Assembly: GCA_024762335.1 (NCBI GenBank)
Contig: JANTHO010000015.1
Location: 1 to 48,028 of the forward strand
Reading direction: 5' to 3'
Length of the DNA stretch: 48,028 bases
DNA from: Acidimicrobiia bacterium
Lineage (GTDB): Bacteria; Actinomycetota; Acidimicrobiia; Spongiisociales; UBA5794
The notes beneath the pieces were generated by a model that was given only the letters and a program-made list of their open reading frames with translations, made no database searches and was not told the origin of the DNA. The translations under genes were made by a program, and so were the position numbers. Shown here in pieces: positions 1-9,574 of this stretch (position 1 is the stretch's first letter; the number at the start of each line of letters is the position of its first letter).

Positions 1-444
1 ATCACCACCGACGATCGGCCCGGGATGACGGACGGTGACTCGGCAGAGGCGATGACTCGGGCGATCGCCGCCGCGAAGAAGAACGCCGATCTCGTGCTGG
101 TCACCATCCACTGGGGGGAAGCGGAAACGACCAAACCTCGGCCGTTCGAACAGCGACTCGCGGAAGCCTTCATCGATGCAGGAGCCGATGGGGTATTCGG
201 CCACCACCAGCACGTCCTCCAACCCCTGGGTTGGTACCACGGACGACCCATCGCGTGGGGACTCGGCAACTTCGTGTGGCAGGCCGGCTCACCGCAGGCC
301 CGGCGGACGGCGGTGGCCCAGTTCGTGTACGAACCGGACGGTCGCATCGGAGCCTGTCTCGTGCCGGTCGTGATCGAATCGACGGGACATCCGGTGCTCC
401 AGCCCGGTTATGAGGGTCCGTGTCTCCCCGACGGGCCCGAGTAA
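1..444 (+). CDS. CapA family (PGA_cap) metallophosphatase-like protein, 3' part
   Basis: The open frame runs in from the left edge, so only about the last 147 residues are present. The motif HWGEAE, then AGADGVFGHHQHVLQP and GRPIAWGLGNFVW, match the C-terminal half of the CapA/PGA_cap family, a metallophosphoesterase-like fold found in poly-gamma-glutamate and capsule proteins. The histidines of GHHQHV are the expected metal-binding residues. An internal ATG at 25 is unlikely to be the true start because the reading frame is open upstream. The gene converges on the Ddn-like gene at 455-880, only 10 bases away. Family assignment is firm; substrate is unknown. Confidence 0.8.
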   Translation: MTTDDRPGMTDGDSAEAMTRAIAAAKKNADLVLVTIHWGEAETTKPRPFEQRLAEAFIDAGADGVFGHHQHVLQPLGWYHGRPIAWGLGNFVWQAGSPQARRTAVAQFVYEPDGRIGACLVPVVIESTGHPVLQPGYEGPCLPDGPE

Positions 445-454
445 CCGACGGGCG

Positions 455-880
455 CTACTCGATTCGGAACACCGGGTGGTCGGGAGCGACCGCCACGAAA
501 TCCTCGAGGCCCGGATCCTCCGGAAGGTCGAAGTAGCTGCCGACGATGCGCTCGAGATCTTCGTAGTACGCCTTCAACACCGTCCCGGCCTCCTCCCCTT
601 CGCATTCGACGACCGTGATCCGTTCGCTCACTCCGCCGCGACCGAGCGACGCCCCGTCGGCGGCCCTGATGTTGTGCACCCACCCGACTGCTCCGTACGG
701 TGCGACGAGATATCGCGATCCGTCGACGTCGATGGGTGTGACCGGTACCGTCCGCGGAGTACCAGAACGGCGTCCGCGAACCGTCAGCTCCGATGCCGGG
801 CCTTTCCCACGCCGTGCCAGCGCGGCCATCGCCTTGTTGACCGTTCGTTTGAACCCGTTGACCTTGTATTCCTTGACCAT
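455..880 (-). CDS. Ddn-like F420-dependent nitroreductase/quinone reductase family protein
   Basis: The 141-residue product has the layout of the deazaflavin (F420)-dependent nitroreductase family (Ddn, formerly DUF385). A basic N-terminus is followed by LTVRGRRSGTPRTVPV, a tyrosine-rich strand (RYLVAPYGAVGWVHNI) and a C-terminal FVAVAPDHPVFRIE. In known members this split-barrel binds F420H2 and reduces quinones or nitroaromatics at the membrane. The G-x-x-SG-x-x-R-x-V-P segment near residues 36-46 is the family hallmark. Length is normal for the family. It is transcribed away from parA. An actinobacterial host able to make F420 is implied but no F420 biosynthesis gene lies in the window. 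Confidence 0.82.
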   Translation of the reverse strand: MVKEYKVNGFKRTVNKAMAALARRGKGPASELTVRGRRSGTPRTVPVTPIDVDGSRYLVAPYGAVGWVHNIRAADGASLGRGGVSERITVVECEGEEAGTVLKAYYEDLERIVGSYFDLPEDPGLEDFVAVAPDHPVFRIE

Positions 881-898
881 GGGGCAACGCTACTCGCC

Positions 899-928
899 CG
901 GACAATCGCGGGGGAGGCCTTCTACAAT
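899..928 (+). promoter_or_regulatory. Probable leaderless promoter of parA
   Basis: A -10 box TACAAT lies at 923-928, only six bases before the ATG at 935, and a weak -35 (CGGACA, 899-904) sits 18 bases upstream. No Shine-Dalgarno sequence precedes the ATG. Transcription would therefore start at or next to the A of the start codon, giving a leaderless mRNA as is common in actinobacteria. Confidence 0.55.
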
Positions 929-934
929 CGGGCT

Positions 935-1690
935 ATGACATCTGTGATCGCCGTGGCGAATCAGAAGGGCGGGGTCGCCAAGACGACCACCGTCCACACG
1001 CTGGCCGCGGCCCTCGCCGAGCGCGGTCGCCGTGTCCTGATGGTCGACCTCGATCCTCAGGCTTGCCTCACGTACGAGAACGGGTTCGATCCGGACACGC
1101 TCGAGGCGAGCATCCACGACGTGATGCTCGGACGAGCGAAGATCGCCGACGTCATCGTCGAATCCGGTGACGTCGATCTCGTGCCGTCTTCGATCGATCT
1201 GGCCGGCTCGGAGATCTATCTCCTCACAAAGACCGGCAGGGAATTCGTTCTCGGCCGTGCCGTCAAGCCGGTCATCAACGAGTACGACTACGTCTTCATC
1301 GACTGCGCTCCGTCGCTCGGCATCCTCACCTTGAACGGTCTCACTGCCGCTTCAGACGTTCTGATCCCCTTCCAGGCGGAGACCCTGTCGCACCGGGCCG
1401 TCGGCCAACTCCTGGAGACCATCGACGACGTGCGTGTGTACACGAACGAGAACCTGCGGGTGCTCGGAGCCGTCGCAACCATGTACGACGGCCGGACGAA
1501 CCTCGGCAAACAGGTGCTCGCTGAGGTCTCGGAGATGCATGACATCGAGGTCCTTCCGCCGCCGATTCCCCGTTCGGTCAAGGTGGCCGAGGCACCCGGA
1601 CGGGGACGGTCCGTCCTCACTCACGCCCGCAGGTCCAAAAGCGCTGTGGCGTACCGCGAACTCGCAGCAGAGATCGAGCGGCGCACATGA
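935..1690 (+). CDS. parA: ParA/Soj-family ATPase
   Basis: This is a 251-residue deviant-Walker P-loop ATPase of the ParA/MinD superfamily. NQKGGVAKTT (residues 9-18) is the Walker A motif with the signature lysine, VLMVDLDPQACLT is the A' region, and YVFIDCAPSLG is Walker B. Length matches chromosomal ParA (about 250-260 residues). The frame is open further upstream, but the ATG at 935 is the start because the homologous region begins there (MTSVIAVANQKGG) and a -10 box lies just ahead. No parB or parS cluster is visible nearby. The next gene overlaps by ATGA and encodes a zinc-ribbon protein, so this may be an orphan ParA that positions some other cargo rather than the chromosome origin. Confidence 0.88.
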   Translation: MTSVIAVANQKGGVAKTTTVHTLAAALAERGRRVLMVDLDPQACLTYENGFDPDTLEASIHDVMLGRAKIADVIVESGDVDLVPSSIDLAGSEIYLLTKTGREFVLGRAVKPVINEYDYVFIDCAPSLGILTLNGLTAASDVLIPFQAETLSHRAVGQLLETIDDVRVYTNENLRVLGAVATMYDGRTNLGKQVLAEVSEMHDIEVLPPPIPRSVKVAEAPGRGRSVLTHARRSKSAVAYRELAAEIERRT

Positions 1691-2013
1691 CCGGCCGATC
1701 CGACCCCCGCGGGAAGCGAGCCCTGTTCGAAACCCCGAAGACGGAGATCGAAGATCCGCTCGACGACGACGTCCTCGTCGAACCCGAGGAGCGCGATGGG
1801 AGAACGGCGCTGTTCTCGACCGGGGAACACCAGCCCGGCACCGGCATCATCGTGTGCTCGCACTGTGGAACGAAGACCCGGGCGTCGCACATCGATATCG
1901 GGGTCCGTATCGCCCTGATCTCGCTCTGGATCCCCGGCAAGCACTACAGCCGGTGGATCCAATGCCCGAACTGCCAGCGGCGCTCGTGGTGCCGAGTCGA
2001 GTGGCTGGCCTGA
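1687..2013 (+). CDS. Small zinc-ribbon protein co-transcribed with parA
   Basis: A 108-residue protein translationally coupled to parA by an ATGA overlap. The first 50 residues are acidic and low in complexity (EDPLDDDVLVEPEE). The C-terminal half holds two Cys-x2-Cys pairs, CSHCGTKT and CPNCQRR, about 35 residues apart, separated by a hydrophobic strand (IGVRIALISLWIPG). This is a typical zinc-ribbon geometry. I do not recognise a named family. The coupling to parA suggests a partner or adaptor for the ATPase, which is inference only. Confidence 0.75.
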   Translation: MTGRSDPRGKRALFETPKTEIEDPLDDDVLVEPEERDGRTALFSTGEHQPGTGIIVCSHCGTKTRASHIDIGVRIALISLWIPGKHYSRWIQCPNCQRRSWCRVEWLA

Positions 2014-2033
2014 AGGACCGCGTCGAGCGTTGA

Positions 2034-2405
2034 TCAGGACGCGAGGAACCGTTCCCGGTTCACGACGACCCGGCTGTGTTCCCCCTCCGCCACCAGCCGC
2101 TCGCCCTCGCGGGCGACGACTCTGAATGCCACCGAGCGACCGTCCACGCTCACCACTTCTGCGACCGCCTCGACCGAGGCTCCCACGAGGGACGGCGCAA
2201 CGTGATCGATCGCGATGCGGGTCCCAACCGAGGTGAGGCTCTCATCGAGCGATCCGGCGAGGGCCGCCACGGCGGCCTGCTCCATCAATGCGATGACGCG
2301 TGGCGTTCCGAGCACCGGCACGTCCCCGCTTCCGAGAGCGATGGCGGTGTCCTCCCCTTCAACGATGATGCCGGCCGAAGCGGCCCTGCCGATTTCGATC
2401 TCCAT
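2034..2405 (-). CDS. Hotdog-fold acyl-CoA thioesterase, FlK-like
   Basis: The 123-residue product resembles the fluoroacetyl-CoA thioesterase (FlK) type of hotdog proteins. The likely catalytic set is visible: Thr34 in LGTPRVIALME, Glu42 in the same helix, and His68 in TSVGTRIAIDHVA. The family hydrolyses short acyl-CoA thioesters, and many members are housekeeping enzymes of unknown substrate. It converges with the zinc-ribbon gene and is divergent from an enoyl-CoA isomerase gene, so a fatty acyl-CoA role fits the setting. Substrate cannot be read from sequence. Confidence 0.75.
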   Translation of the reverse strand: MEIEIGRAASAGIIVEGEDTAIALGSGDVPVLGTPRVIALMEQAAVAALAGSLDESLTSVGTRIAIDHVAPSLVGASVEAVAEVVSVDGRSVAFRVVAREGERLVAEGEHSRVVVNRERFLAS

Positions 2406-2460
2406 ATGTATCAGACTGTACCGTGTCGCGCAGGCGAGTCACATGAGAGGTGTGAATCGG

Positions 2461-3117
2461 ATGATCGAACTCGAACAGCGAGGATCCGTCTTCGTGGCGA
2501 CGCTCGACCGAGATGAGAACACGATCGATCCGGCGTTCGTCGGGCGCTTCTCGACGATCCTTGCAGCGGTCGAAGCCGCTCCAACACCGAGCGCTCTCGT
2601 CACAACCGGAACCGGCCGGTTCTACTCGACCGGACTCTCGCTCGCGTATGTGCAGACCCTCGATCCCGACGAACTCGATGTCTTCCTGGGCACCGTCGAT
2701 CGGATGCTGGCCCGTCTCGTTACCGCGCCGTTCATCACCGTCGCAGCAATCAACGGCCACAGCATCGCCGCCGGGGCACTCCTCGCCCTCGCACACGACT
2801 ACCGGGTGATGCGGGCCGATCGTGGGTACTTCTCGTTGCCGTCCGTCGATGTGGGAATCCCATTCACCCGCGGCATGACCGCCCTGATCTCCAGGAAGGT
2901 CCCGCCACCGTGGGGAGACGACCTGGCCATCTCCGGTGATCGTGTCGGCGGGAGGGAGGCGTGCGATCTTCATGTCGTCCACCGGGCCGTCCCGGAAGGA
3001 GCGGTCGTCCCGCTGGCGATCGAGTTGGCGGATCGCCACGCTGCGAAGGATCCCGCAACCCTTGGAACGATCAAGCAACGCCTCTATCACGATGTTCTGA
3101 AAGCGATGGAGACATGA
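2461..3117 (+). CDS. Enoyl-CoA hydratase/isomerase family protein (delta3,delta2-enoyl-CoA isomerase-like)
   Basis: A 218-residue crotonase-fold protein. TGTGRFYSTGLSL forms the first oxyanion-hole strand and INGHSIAAGALLALAHDYRVMR the second; DRGYFSLPSVDVGIPF follows. This pattern is closest to the short peroxisomal-type enoyl-CoA delta isomerases (ECI) rather than to the ~260-residue hydratases. I chose the ATG at 2461 because AGAGG lies 10 bases ahead. An in-frame ATG at 2443 would add six residues (MRGVNR). The product would shift double bonds of unsaturated acyl-CoAs. The stop overlaps the next start by ATGA, indicating an operon with the hydrolase. Confidence 0.78.
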   Translation: MIELEQRGSVFVATLDRDENTIDPAFVGRFSTILAAVEAAPTPSALVTTGTGRFYSTGLSLAYVQTLDPDELDVFLGTVDRMLARLVTAPFITVAAINGHSIAAGALLALAHDYRVMRADRGYFSLPSVDVGIPFTRGMTALISRKVPPPWGDDLAISGDRVGGREACDLHVVHRAVPEGAVVPLAIELADRHAAKDPATLGTIKQRLYHDVLKAMET

Positions 3118-4082
3118 TCCATCCCGTCGATCGGCTGGGTGCAAGGATCGTCGCAGACGGACCGGATCATCTGCGGTTCTTCACCGACGGATGGGGCGAT
3201 TCCGCGGTCTTCGACCGCATCGTTGTTCCGACCGAGTCGCCGCTCCCGATCGAGGTCGATTGGGTGTCCGAAGCCTTCGAAGACGCGATCAAGATCGAAG
3301 TCGGCATCTTCGAGAGCCCTGCCACAGAACTCCCCGATCACTCCCGATTCGGCGCCGTCACACGGGTCACCCCCGGTTCGGGCACGGACCGCATGGTCGT
3401 GTTGATGGCCGCCTGGAACGAACACGACTCGCGGGCGCGATTTGGCATCGCCCGCCGCCTCGCCCGGAAGGGCATCGGCAGCCTCACACTCGAGAACCCG
3501 TACTACGGCATCCGCCGGCCCGGGGATCGCTCCGGTCAGGTGATCCGCACCGTCGCGGACTTCTTTCTCATGGGTATCGGTGCCGTGGTGGAAGGCCGGG
3601 GGCTGCTCGCGACCGTTCGAACCTGGAGCATGACTCCCGGTGTCGCCGGATACTCGATGGGTGGGAACGTTGCCGCCCTGATCAGTTCGACGATGCCGTT
3701 CCCCGTTGCGACGGCGCCCCTCGCCGCGTCGTACTCGCCGGCCCCGGTCTATCTCGACGGCGCGCTGCGCGGTGGGATCGCCTGGGACGCCCTCGGGGAC
3801 CGGCAGCGTGCCGAGCCACGCCTGCGTTCGGTGCTCCTGCGAGCGTCGGTGCTCGATCGGCCGGCGCCCTCCCATGCGGCGAGTGCCGTGCTCGTGGCAG
3901 CACGGTCCGACGGCTACGTCCCTCCCGAAGCCACGCGGATTCTCCACAATCATTGGCCGGGGTCCGAACTCCGGTGGGTCTCCGGTGGCCACGCCACCCT
4001 GCTCTGGCTTCGCAAAGCCGCACTTGCACGAGCCATCGAAGCTTCGTTCGAGCGGCTCGTGCGCCTCGGACGAGTCTCCTAG
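3114..4082 (+). CDS. Alpha/beta hydrolase (ABHD18-like)
   Basis: A 322-residue alpha/beta-hydrolase. The nucleophile elbow is GYSMGG (Ser181), with an acid at Asp266 (VAARSDGYVP) and a histidine at 293 (VSGGHATLLW), the usual order and spacing of a Ser-Asp-His triad. The core region with LTLENPYYGIRRP before the elbow resembles the ABHD18/DUF2048 group. The start is the ATG at 3114, which overlaps the isomerase stop; homologous sequence begins close to it. Coupled to an acyl-CoA isomerase, it may act on a lipid ester, but the substrate is unknown. Confidence 0.75.
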   Translation: MIHPVDRLGARIVADGPDHLRFFTDGWGDSAVFDRIVVPTESPLPIEVDWVSEAFEDAIKIEVGIFESPATELPDHSRFGAVTRVTPGSGTDRMVVLMAAWNEHDSRARFGIARRLARKGIGSLTLENPYYGIRRPGDRSGQVIRTVADFFLMGIGAVVEGRGLLATVRTWSMTPGVAGYSMGGNVAALISSTMPFPVATAPLAASYSPAPVYLDGALRGGIAWDALGDRQRAEPRLRSVLLRASVLDRPAPSHAASAVLVAARSDGYVPPEATRILHNHWPGSELRWVSGGHATLLWLRKAALARAIEASFERLVRLGRVS

Positions 4083-4088
4083 ACTCGC

Positions 4089-4103
4089 CTCCCCGGCGGG
4101 GAG
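4089..4103 (+). terminator. Short GC hairpin after the hydrolase gene
   Basis: CTCCCCG and CGGGGAG form a short palindrome a few bases after the hydrolase stop and just before the antiporter remnant. There is no T-tract, so termination is only possible, not shown. Confidence 0.3.
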
Positions 4104-4106
4104 CGC

Positions 4107-4631
4107 ATGGAGCTGCCCTTCCTTTCATACACGGCGGCTTCGCTGTTCCTGTACGCGCTCGTCGCCGGACATGTCTTCGGGCGTGTCGGACGGGACACGA
4201 CCCATTCGTCCGGGGCGTTGGGCGACGGGCTCGGAACGGTCCTCACGATGATCTCGTTCCTCGTCTTCGGCGCGTTCATCATCGGCCCTCATCCGGAATT
4301 CTTCAACGTCCGCACCATCGTCTACGCAGTCCTGAGCCTCACGCTCGTCCGCATGATTCCGGTTGCGATCTCGATGGTCGGCGCTCATCAACGCCTGCCG
4401 ACCATCGCCTATCTGGGATGGTTCGGACCCCGGGGGCTGGCATCGATCATCTTCGCCGGGGTCCTCCTCGAAGAGTCCGGATTGGATGTGTCCGGCACGA
4501 TCGTCGCCGTCGTGATGACCACCGTGTTGCTCAGCGTGTTCCTCCATGGCAGTACCGCTCCATGGGGGGCGCAACGCTACGCCGCGTGGTCCAACGCTTC
4601 CGCCGGATCGAATGCGACCGCCGACGACTGA
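4107..4631 (+). pseudogene. C-terminal remnant of a cation/proton antiporter (CPA1/NhaP-type)
   Basis: The 174-residue frame contains only the last part of a monovalent cation/proton antiporter. LYALVAGHVFGRVGRDT, FLVFGAFIIGPH, YAVLSLTLVRMIPVAISMVG, YLGWFGPRGLASIIF and FLHGSTAPWGAQRYAAW match the C-terminal helices of the family, whose members are about 400 residues. The first half, with the ion-binding aspartates, is missing: upstream in the same frame is the stop codon of the hydrolase gene at 4080-4082. The retained sequence shows no frameshift and no internal stop. It is either a recent truncation or a short protein kept for another reason; the former is more likely. Confidence 0.75.
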
Positions 4632-4653
4632 TCGTCGACGGCCGCCTCGCTTG

Positions 4654-5184
4654 CTAGATCTTCTTGATCTGGAAGCTGGCGATCATTTGCATGACGCCGT
4701 CGACGAGGAAGAAGATCCCGGCGACCCATGCCAGAACGAGGATCGAAGCGCTCGGCCACAGCAGAATGATCGCTCCGGCGGCAACGGCTGCCAGGCCTCC
4801 GAAGATCACCCATCCCCTCGACGGTGTCTCGGTGTCGGTGATGCCGCGGAAGAGATCGATCAGACCGCTGATGATCCAGAAGATCGCTGCGATGAGAGCG
4901 ATGATCCCGATCGTCTCGGCCGGGTTCTTCATGACGACGATCCCGAGGACGATTCCGACGATCCCGAGGATCAAGAGAATCCACCGGCCCTCAGCCTCCC
5001 CGCCGAACACGGCCATCACGAATCGGAGAATGCCGAAGAACAGCATCCAGAGACCGATGAGGAACCCGACGACCGTGAGCGTCTTCCCGGGCCAGAACAC
5101 GAGCGCGGCCCCCATGAAGACACTGATCAGGCCCGATACGAGGAACAGCCACCAGTAGGCTTTCACTTCGCTGTAGTTGAACAT
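4654..5184 (-). CDS. HdeD-like membrane protein (DUF308)
   Basis: A 176-residue integral membrane protein with six predicted helices arranged as three repeated pairs. The repeat begins with motifs such as GLISVFMGAALVFWPGKTL, GIVGIVLGIVVMKNP and GLAAVAAGAIILLWPSAS, each ending in a tryptophan/asparagine-proline turn. This is the HdeD/DUF308 pattern; E. coli HdeD is linked to acid resistance but the actinobacterial homologues are uncharacterised. It converges on the antiporter remnant and is followed upstream by the first copy of the dispersed repeat. Confidence 0.8.
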   Translation of the reverse strand: MFNYSEVKAYWWLFLVSGLISVFMGAALVFWPGKTLTVVGFLIGLWMLFFGILRFVMAVFGGEAEGRWILLILGIVGIVLGIVVMKNPAETIGIIALIAAIFWIISGLIDLFRGITDTETPSRGWVIFGGLAAVAAGAIILLWPSASILVLAWVAGIFFLVDGVMQMIASFQIKKI

Positions 5185-5261
5185 CGCTATCGATCTCCCG
5201 TGTCGCTGCTTCGGCGAAATCGTAGCCGGACGGCACCGCGATCCCCGCCATCCGCACTCAT

Positions 5262-5313
5262 ACCGCGGGCTGGCAACGCCATATAGAAAGCAGAGAACCC
5301 TGGGTTCGCTGCG
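5262..5313 (+). repeat. Dispersed 55-bp repeat, copy 1
   Basis: This copy matches copies 2 and 3 at about 47 of 52 positions by eye. It contains the arm ACCGCGGGCTGG, the core ACGCCATATAG and the hairpin end, in which GCAGAGAACCC pairs with GGGTTCGCTGC. It lies downstream of the leftward gene at 5320-5976, whose TAA stop is six bases from the hairpin end. Confidence 0.8.
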
Positions 5314-5319
5314 TGGGGG

Positions 5320-5976
5320 TTAGGCGACGATGGTTTCGCCGTCCTGCTGCTGGACGACGAACGCGACGACCAGCGTCTCGCGCCGTGGCCAGCCGTCGAG
5401 GTGGTCGAGCGCCGTCGCGTTCGCATGCAGATAGAACTCCGCAGCCGACATCACCGGCTGGGGGCGGACGACGAGTTCCAAACCCGGTCTGGCCTTCAAC
5501 TCCCCATCGATCAGGTCGAAGCCCTCCATCTCGACGACGGCGAGCCTGAGCTCATCACATCGACGGACGAAACGGTCCGCGACATCACGCGGGAAGAACC
5601 CTTCGCCGTCCTCCGAGCGGAACGCTGCGAGCGGATCGAACTCCGACAGCAACTCAACGGTCGCGGGATCCTCGTCGGACCAGTCGTCTTCCTGCTCCTC
5701 CCGTTTCGCCTGGGCGCGTCCGGCGCCGAGTTGGATCAGACCTTCAACCTCCTCGAACGCGAGCGGGTCGACGATCTTCTCGGCCATCTCGAGAACGCGG
5801 AACAGGTCTCGAACGTCGAGGTCGTGAACGTCGTCTTCGCCGGCCGGATAGATCTGCACGACGGTGGCAGAACCGTCCCAGAAGACCATTCCAACGAACT
5901 CGTTCTCCATCCAGATCTCGACGACCGGCTCGTCGAAGTCTTCTCTCTCGGTCTCAACGATTCGTAGGGGGAGCAT
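5320..5976 (-). CDS. Conserved-looking protein of unknown function
   Basis: I do not recognise this 218-residue protein. It is acidic and soluble, with no signal peptide or membrane segment. The N-terminal ~75 residues (PVVEIWMENEFVGMVFWDGSATVVQIYP) look like a small beta-rich domain. A charged linker (QAKREEQEDDWSDEDPATVE) follows, then a region rich in valine strands ending AFVVQQQDGETIVA. Codon use resembles the neighbours and the frame is long and clean, so the gene is probably real. Its TAA stop directly abuts repeat copy 1, which may serve as its transcript end. Confidence 0.6.
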   Translation of the reverse strand: MLPLRIVETEREDFDEPVVEIWMENEFVGMVFWDGSATVVQIYPAGEDDVHDLDVRDLFRVLEMAEKIVDPLAFEEVEGLIQLGAGRAQAKREEQEDDWSDEDPATVELLSEFDPLAAFRSEDGEGFFPRDVADRFVRRCDELRLAVVEMEGFDLIDGELKARPGLELVVRPQPVMSAAEFYLHANATALDHLDGWPRRETLVVAFVVQQQDGETIVA

Positions 5977-6018
5977 GCAACTCCGTGGTAGCGGATGGGA
6001 AGGATACCTCCCCTCCGG

Positions 6019-6303
6019 TCACCCTACGATCTCAACGCCACGCCAGAACGCGACACGGCCTTTGATCTCCATCGCCCCGGGTTTGGGATCGGCGTAGAAC
6101 CACGCGGCATCCGGGTTCACTTCGCCGTCGACCTGAACGTCGAAGTAGCCCGCCGTGCCCTTCCACGGACAACGGCTCATCAGGTCGCTCGGGGCGAAGT
6201 ACTCGTCGTTCAGCGCTTCACGCGGGAAGTAGTGGTTCCCCTCGACGACGATCGTGTCGTCGCTCTCGGCGAGGACGGTTCCATTCCATACGGCTTTCGG
6301 CAT
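6019..6303 (-). CDS. DUF427 family protein
   Basis: The 94-residue product is a complete single-domain DUF427 protein. Family marks are the start MPKAVWNGTVLAESDDTIVVEGNHYFP, the SRCPWKGTAGYFDVQVDG segment with its CPWKG turn, and AWFYADPKPGAMEIKGRVAFW near the end. No biochemical function is established. Such genes are common as single units in actinobacteria. The start ATG is the only one that gives the full conserved N-terminus. Confidence 0.85.
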   Translation of the reverse strand: MPKAVWNGTVLAESDDTIVVEGNHYFPREALNDEYFAPSDLMSRCPWKGTAGYFDVQVDGEVNPDAAWFYADPKPGAMEIKGRVAFWRGVEIVG

Positions 6304-6369
6304 CAGTGTGCTCCAGGGTCGGTTCGCTCGATCAACGCCCCCGAGATGGAACCTATTTCCGGATCGTCG

Positions 6370-6840
6370 TCACATGATTCGGGGGATGATGCGGTTCGGG
6401 ATCGCCGATCGGTAGCGTCGATATCCGGCGACCTTCTCGATCAGGAGGTCTTCTTCGAAACCCGTCATCGCCCCGAAAAAGGGGATGGATACGAGACCCA
6501 CCGCGACGGCGGCCGTGTTGAGCATCGCCAACCCCAGACCCACGGAGCCGAGGACGATGGCGAAGTAGGTCGGATGGCGAACCAGCCGGTACGGTCCGGT
6601 GTCGACGAGCGTGGCACCGTCGACCGGGTCCGGGTAGATGGTGAAGTTCCCGCCGAGCAGCACCGTGGCCCACCCTCCGACGACCGCCGCCACGGCCACC
6701 ATGGCAACACCCACGATCCGGGCGAACCCGAGTCCGATGCCCTCATCGATGCCGCCGGTACCGAAGATCGCGAGGGCGTACAGGCCGACGAGGATGATCT
6801 GGGCGATGATCCACCATCCGCCGCGCCCGGCGAACGTCAC
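6370..6840 (-). CDS. Isoprenylcysteine carboxyl methyltransferase (ICMT)/PEMT-like membrane protein
   Basis: A 156-residue membrane protein with about four helices. The C-terminal block LVDTGPYRLVRHPTYFAIVLGSVGLGLAM contains the family motif G-P-Y-x-x-V-R-H-P-x-Y, which binds S-adenosylmethionine in ICMT-type enzymes. FEEDLLIEKVAGYRRYRSAIPNRIIP is the usual tail. I place the start at GTG 6840, with GGAGG about five bases ahead; a longer frame would need TTG at 6861. The bacterial substrate is unknown. The gene is divergent from clpB and shares the region holding the HAIR operator. Confidence 0.72.
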   Translation of the reverse strand: MTFAGRGGWWIIAQIILVGLYALAIFGTGGIDEGIGLGFARIVGVAMVAVAAVVGGWATVLLGGNFTIYPDPVDGATLVDTGPYRLVRHPTYFAIVLGSVGLGLAMLNTAAVAVGLVSIPFFGAMTGFEEDLLIEKVAGYRRYRSAIPNRIIPRIM

Positions 6841-6861
6841 CGTACCCTCCCGACCATCCAA

Positions 6862-6882
6862 ATTGATAGTAATACGCTCAAG
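6862..6882 (+). promoter_or_regulatory. HAIR-type operator (HspR binding site) upstream of clpB
   Basis: ATTGATA, seven bases, then GCTCAAG match the actinobacterial HAIR element CTTGAGT-N7-ACTCAAG with exact spacing; the right half matches at six of seven positions, the left at four. HspR represses clpB and dnaK through such sites. No hspR gene lies in this window. Regulation of clpB by HspR is inferred. Confidence 0.6.
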
Positions 6883-6901
6883 TTTTCTGGCATAAACACA
6901 C

Positions 6902-6907
6902 TAGACT
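6902..6907 (+). promoter_or_regulatory. Candidate -10 box of clpB
   Basis: TAGACT lies 51 bases before the clpB ATG and 20 bases after the HAIR site, so a bound repressor would cover the -35 region. The same hexamer stands ahead of purA at 32757-32762. No good -35 is seen. Confidence 0.4.
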
Positions 6908-6958
6908 TCGGGTTCAACATTCGGTAGTCTCAGAACAAACGACGAAACGGAATCACAC

Positions 6959-9550
<2,592 letters not shown>

Positions 9551-9574
9551 CGGACCGATCACGGTCCTGCGGAC

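Noticed and set aside
410-934. Upstream extension of the parA reading frame (start at 410)
   Set aside because: It runs antisense through the whole Ddn-like gene, has no homologous features, and ParA homology starts exactly at 935 behind a -10 box.
3191-4657. Long + strand frame of 488 codons
   Set aside because: The product is arginine- and proline-rich with no domains; it is the frame shadow of the hydrolase and antiporter remnant.
9552-9567. Small palindrome GGACCG-ATCA-CGGTCC after clpB
   Set aside because: Only six base pairs and no T-tract; too weak to call a terminator, although it lies between convergent genes.
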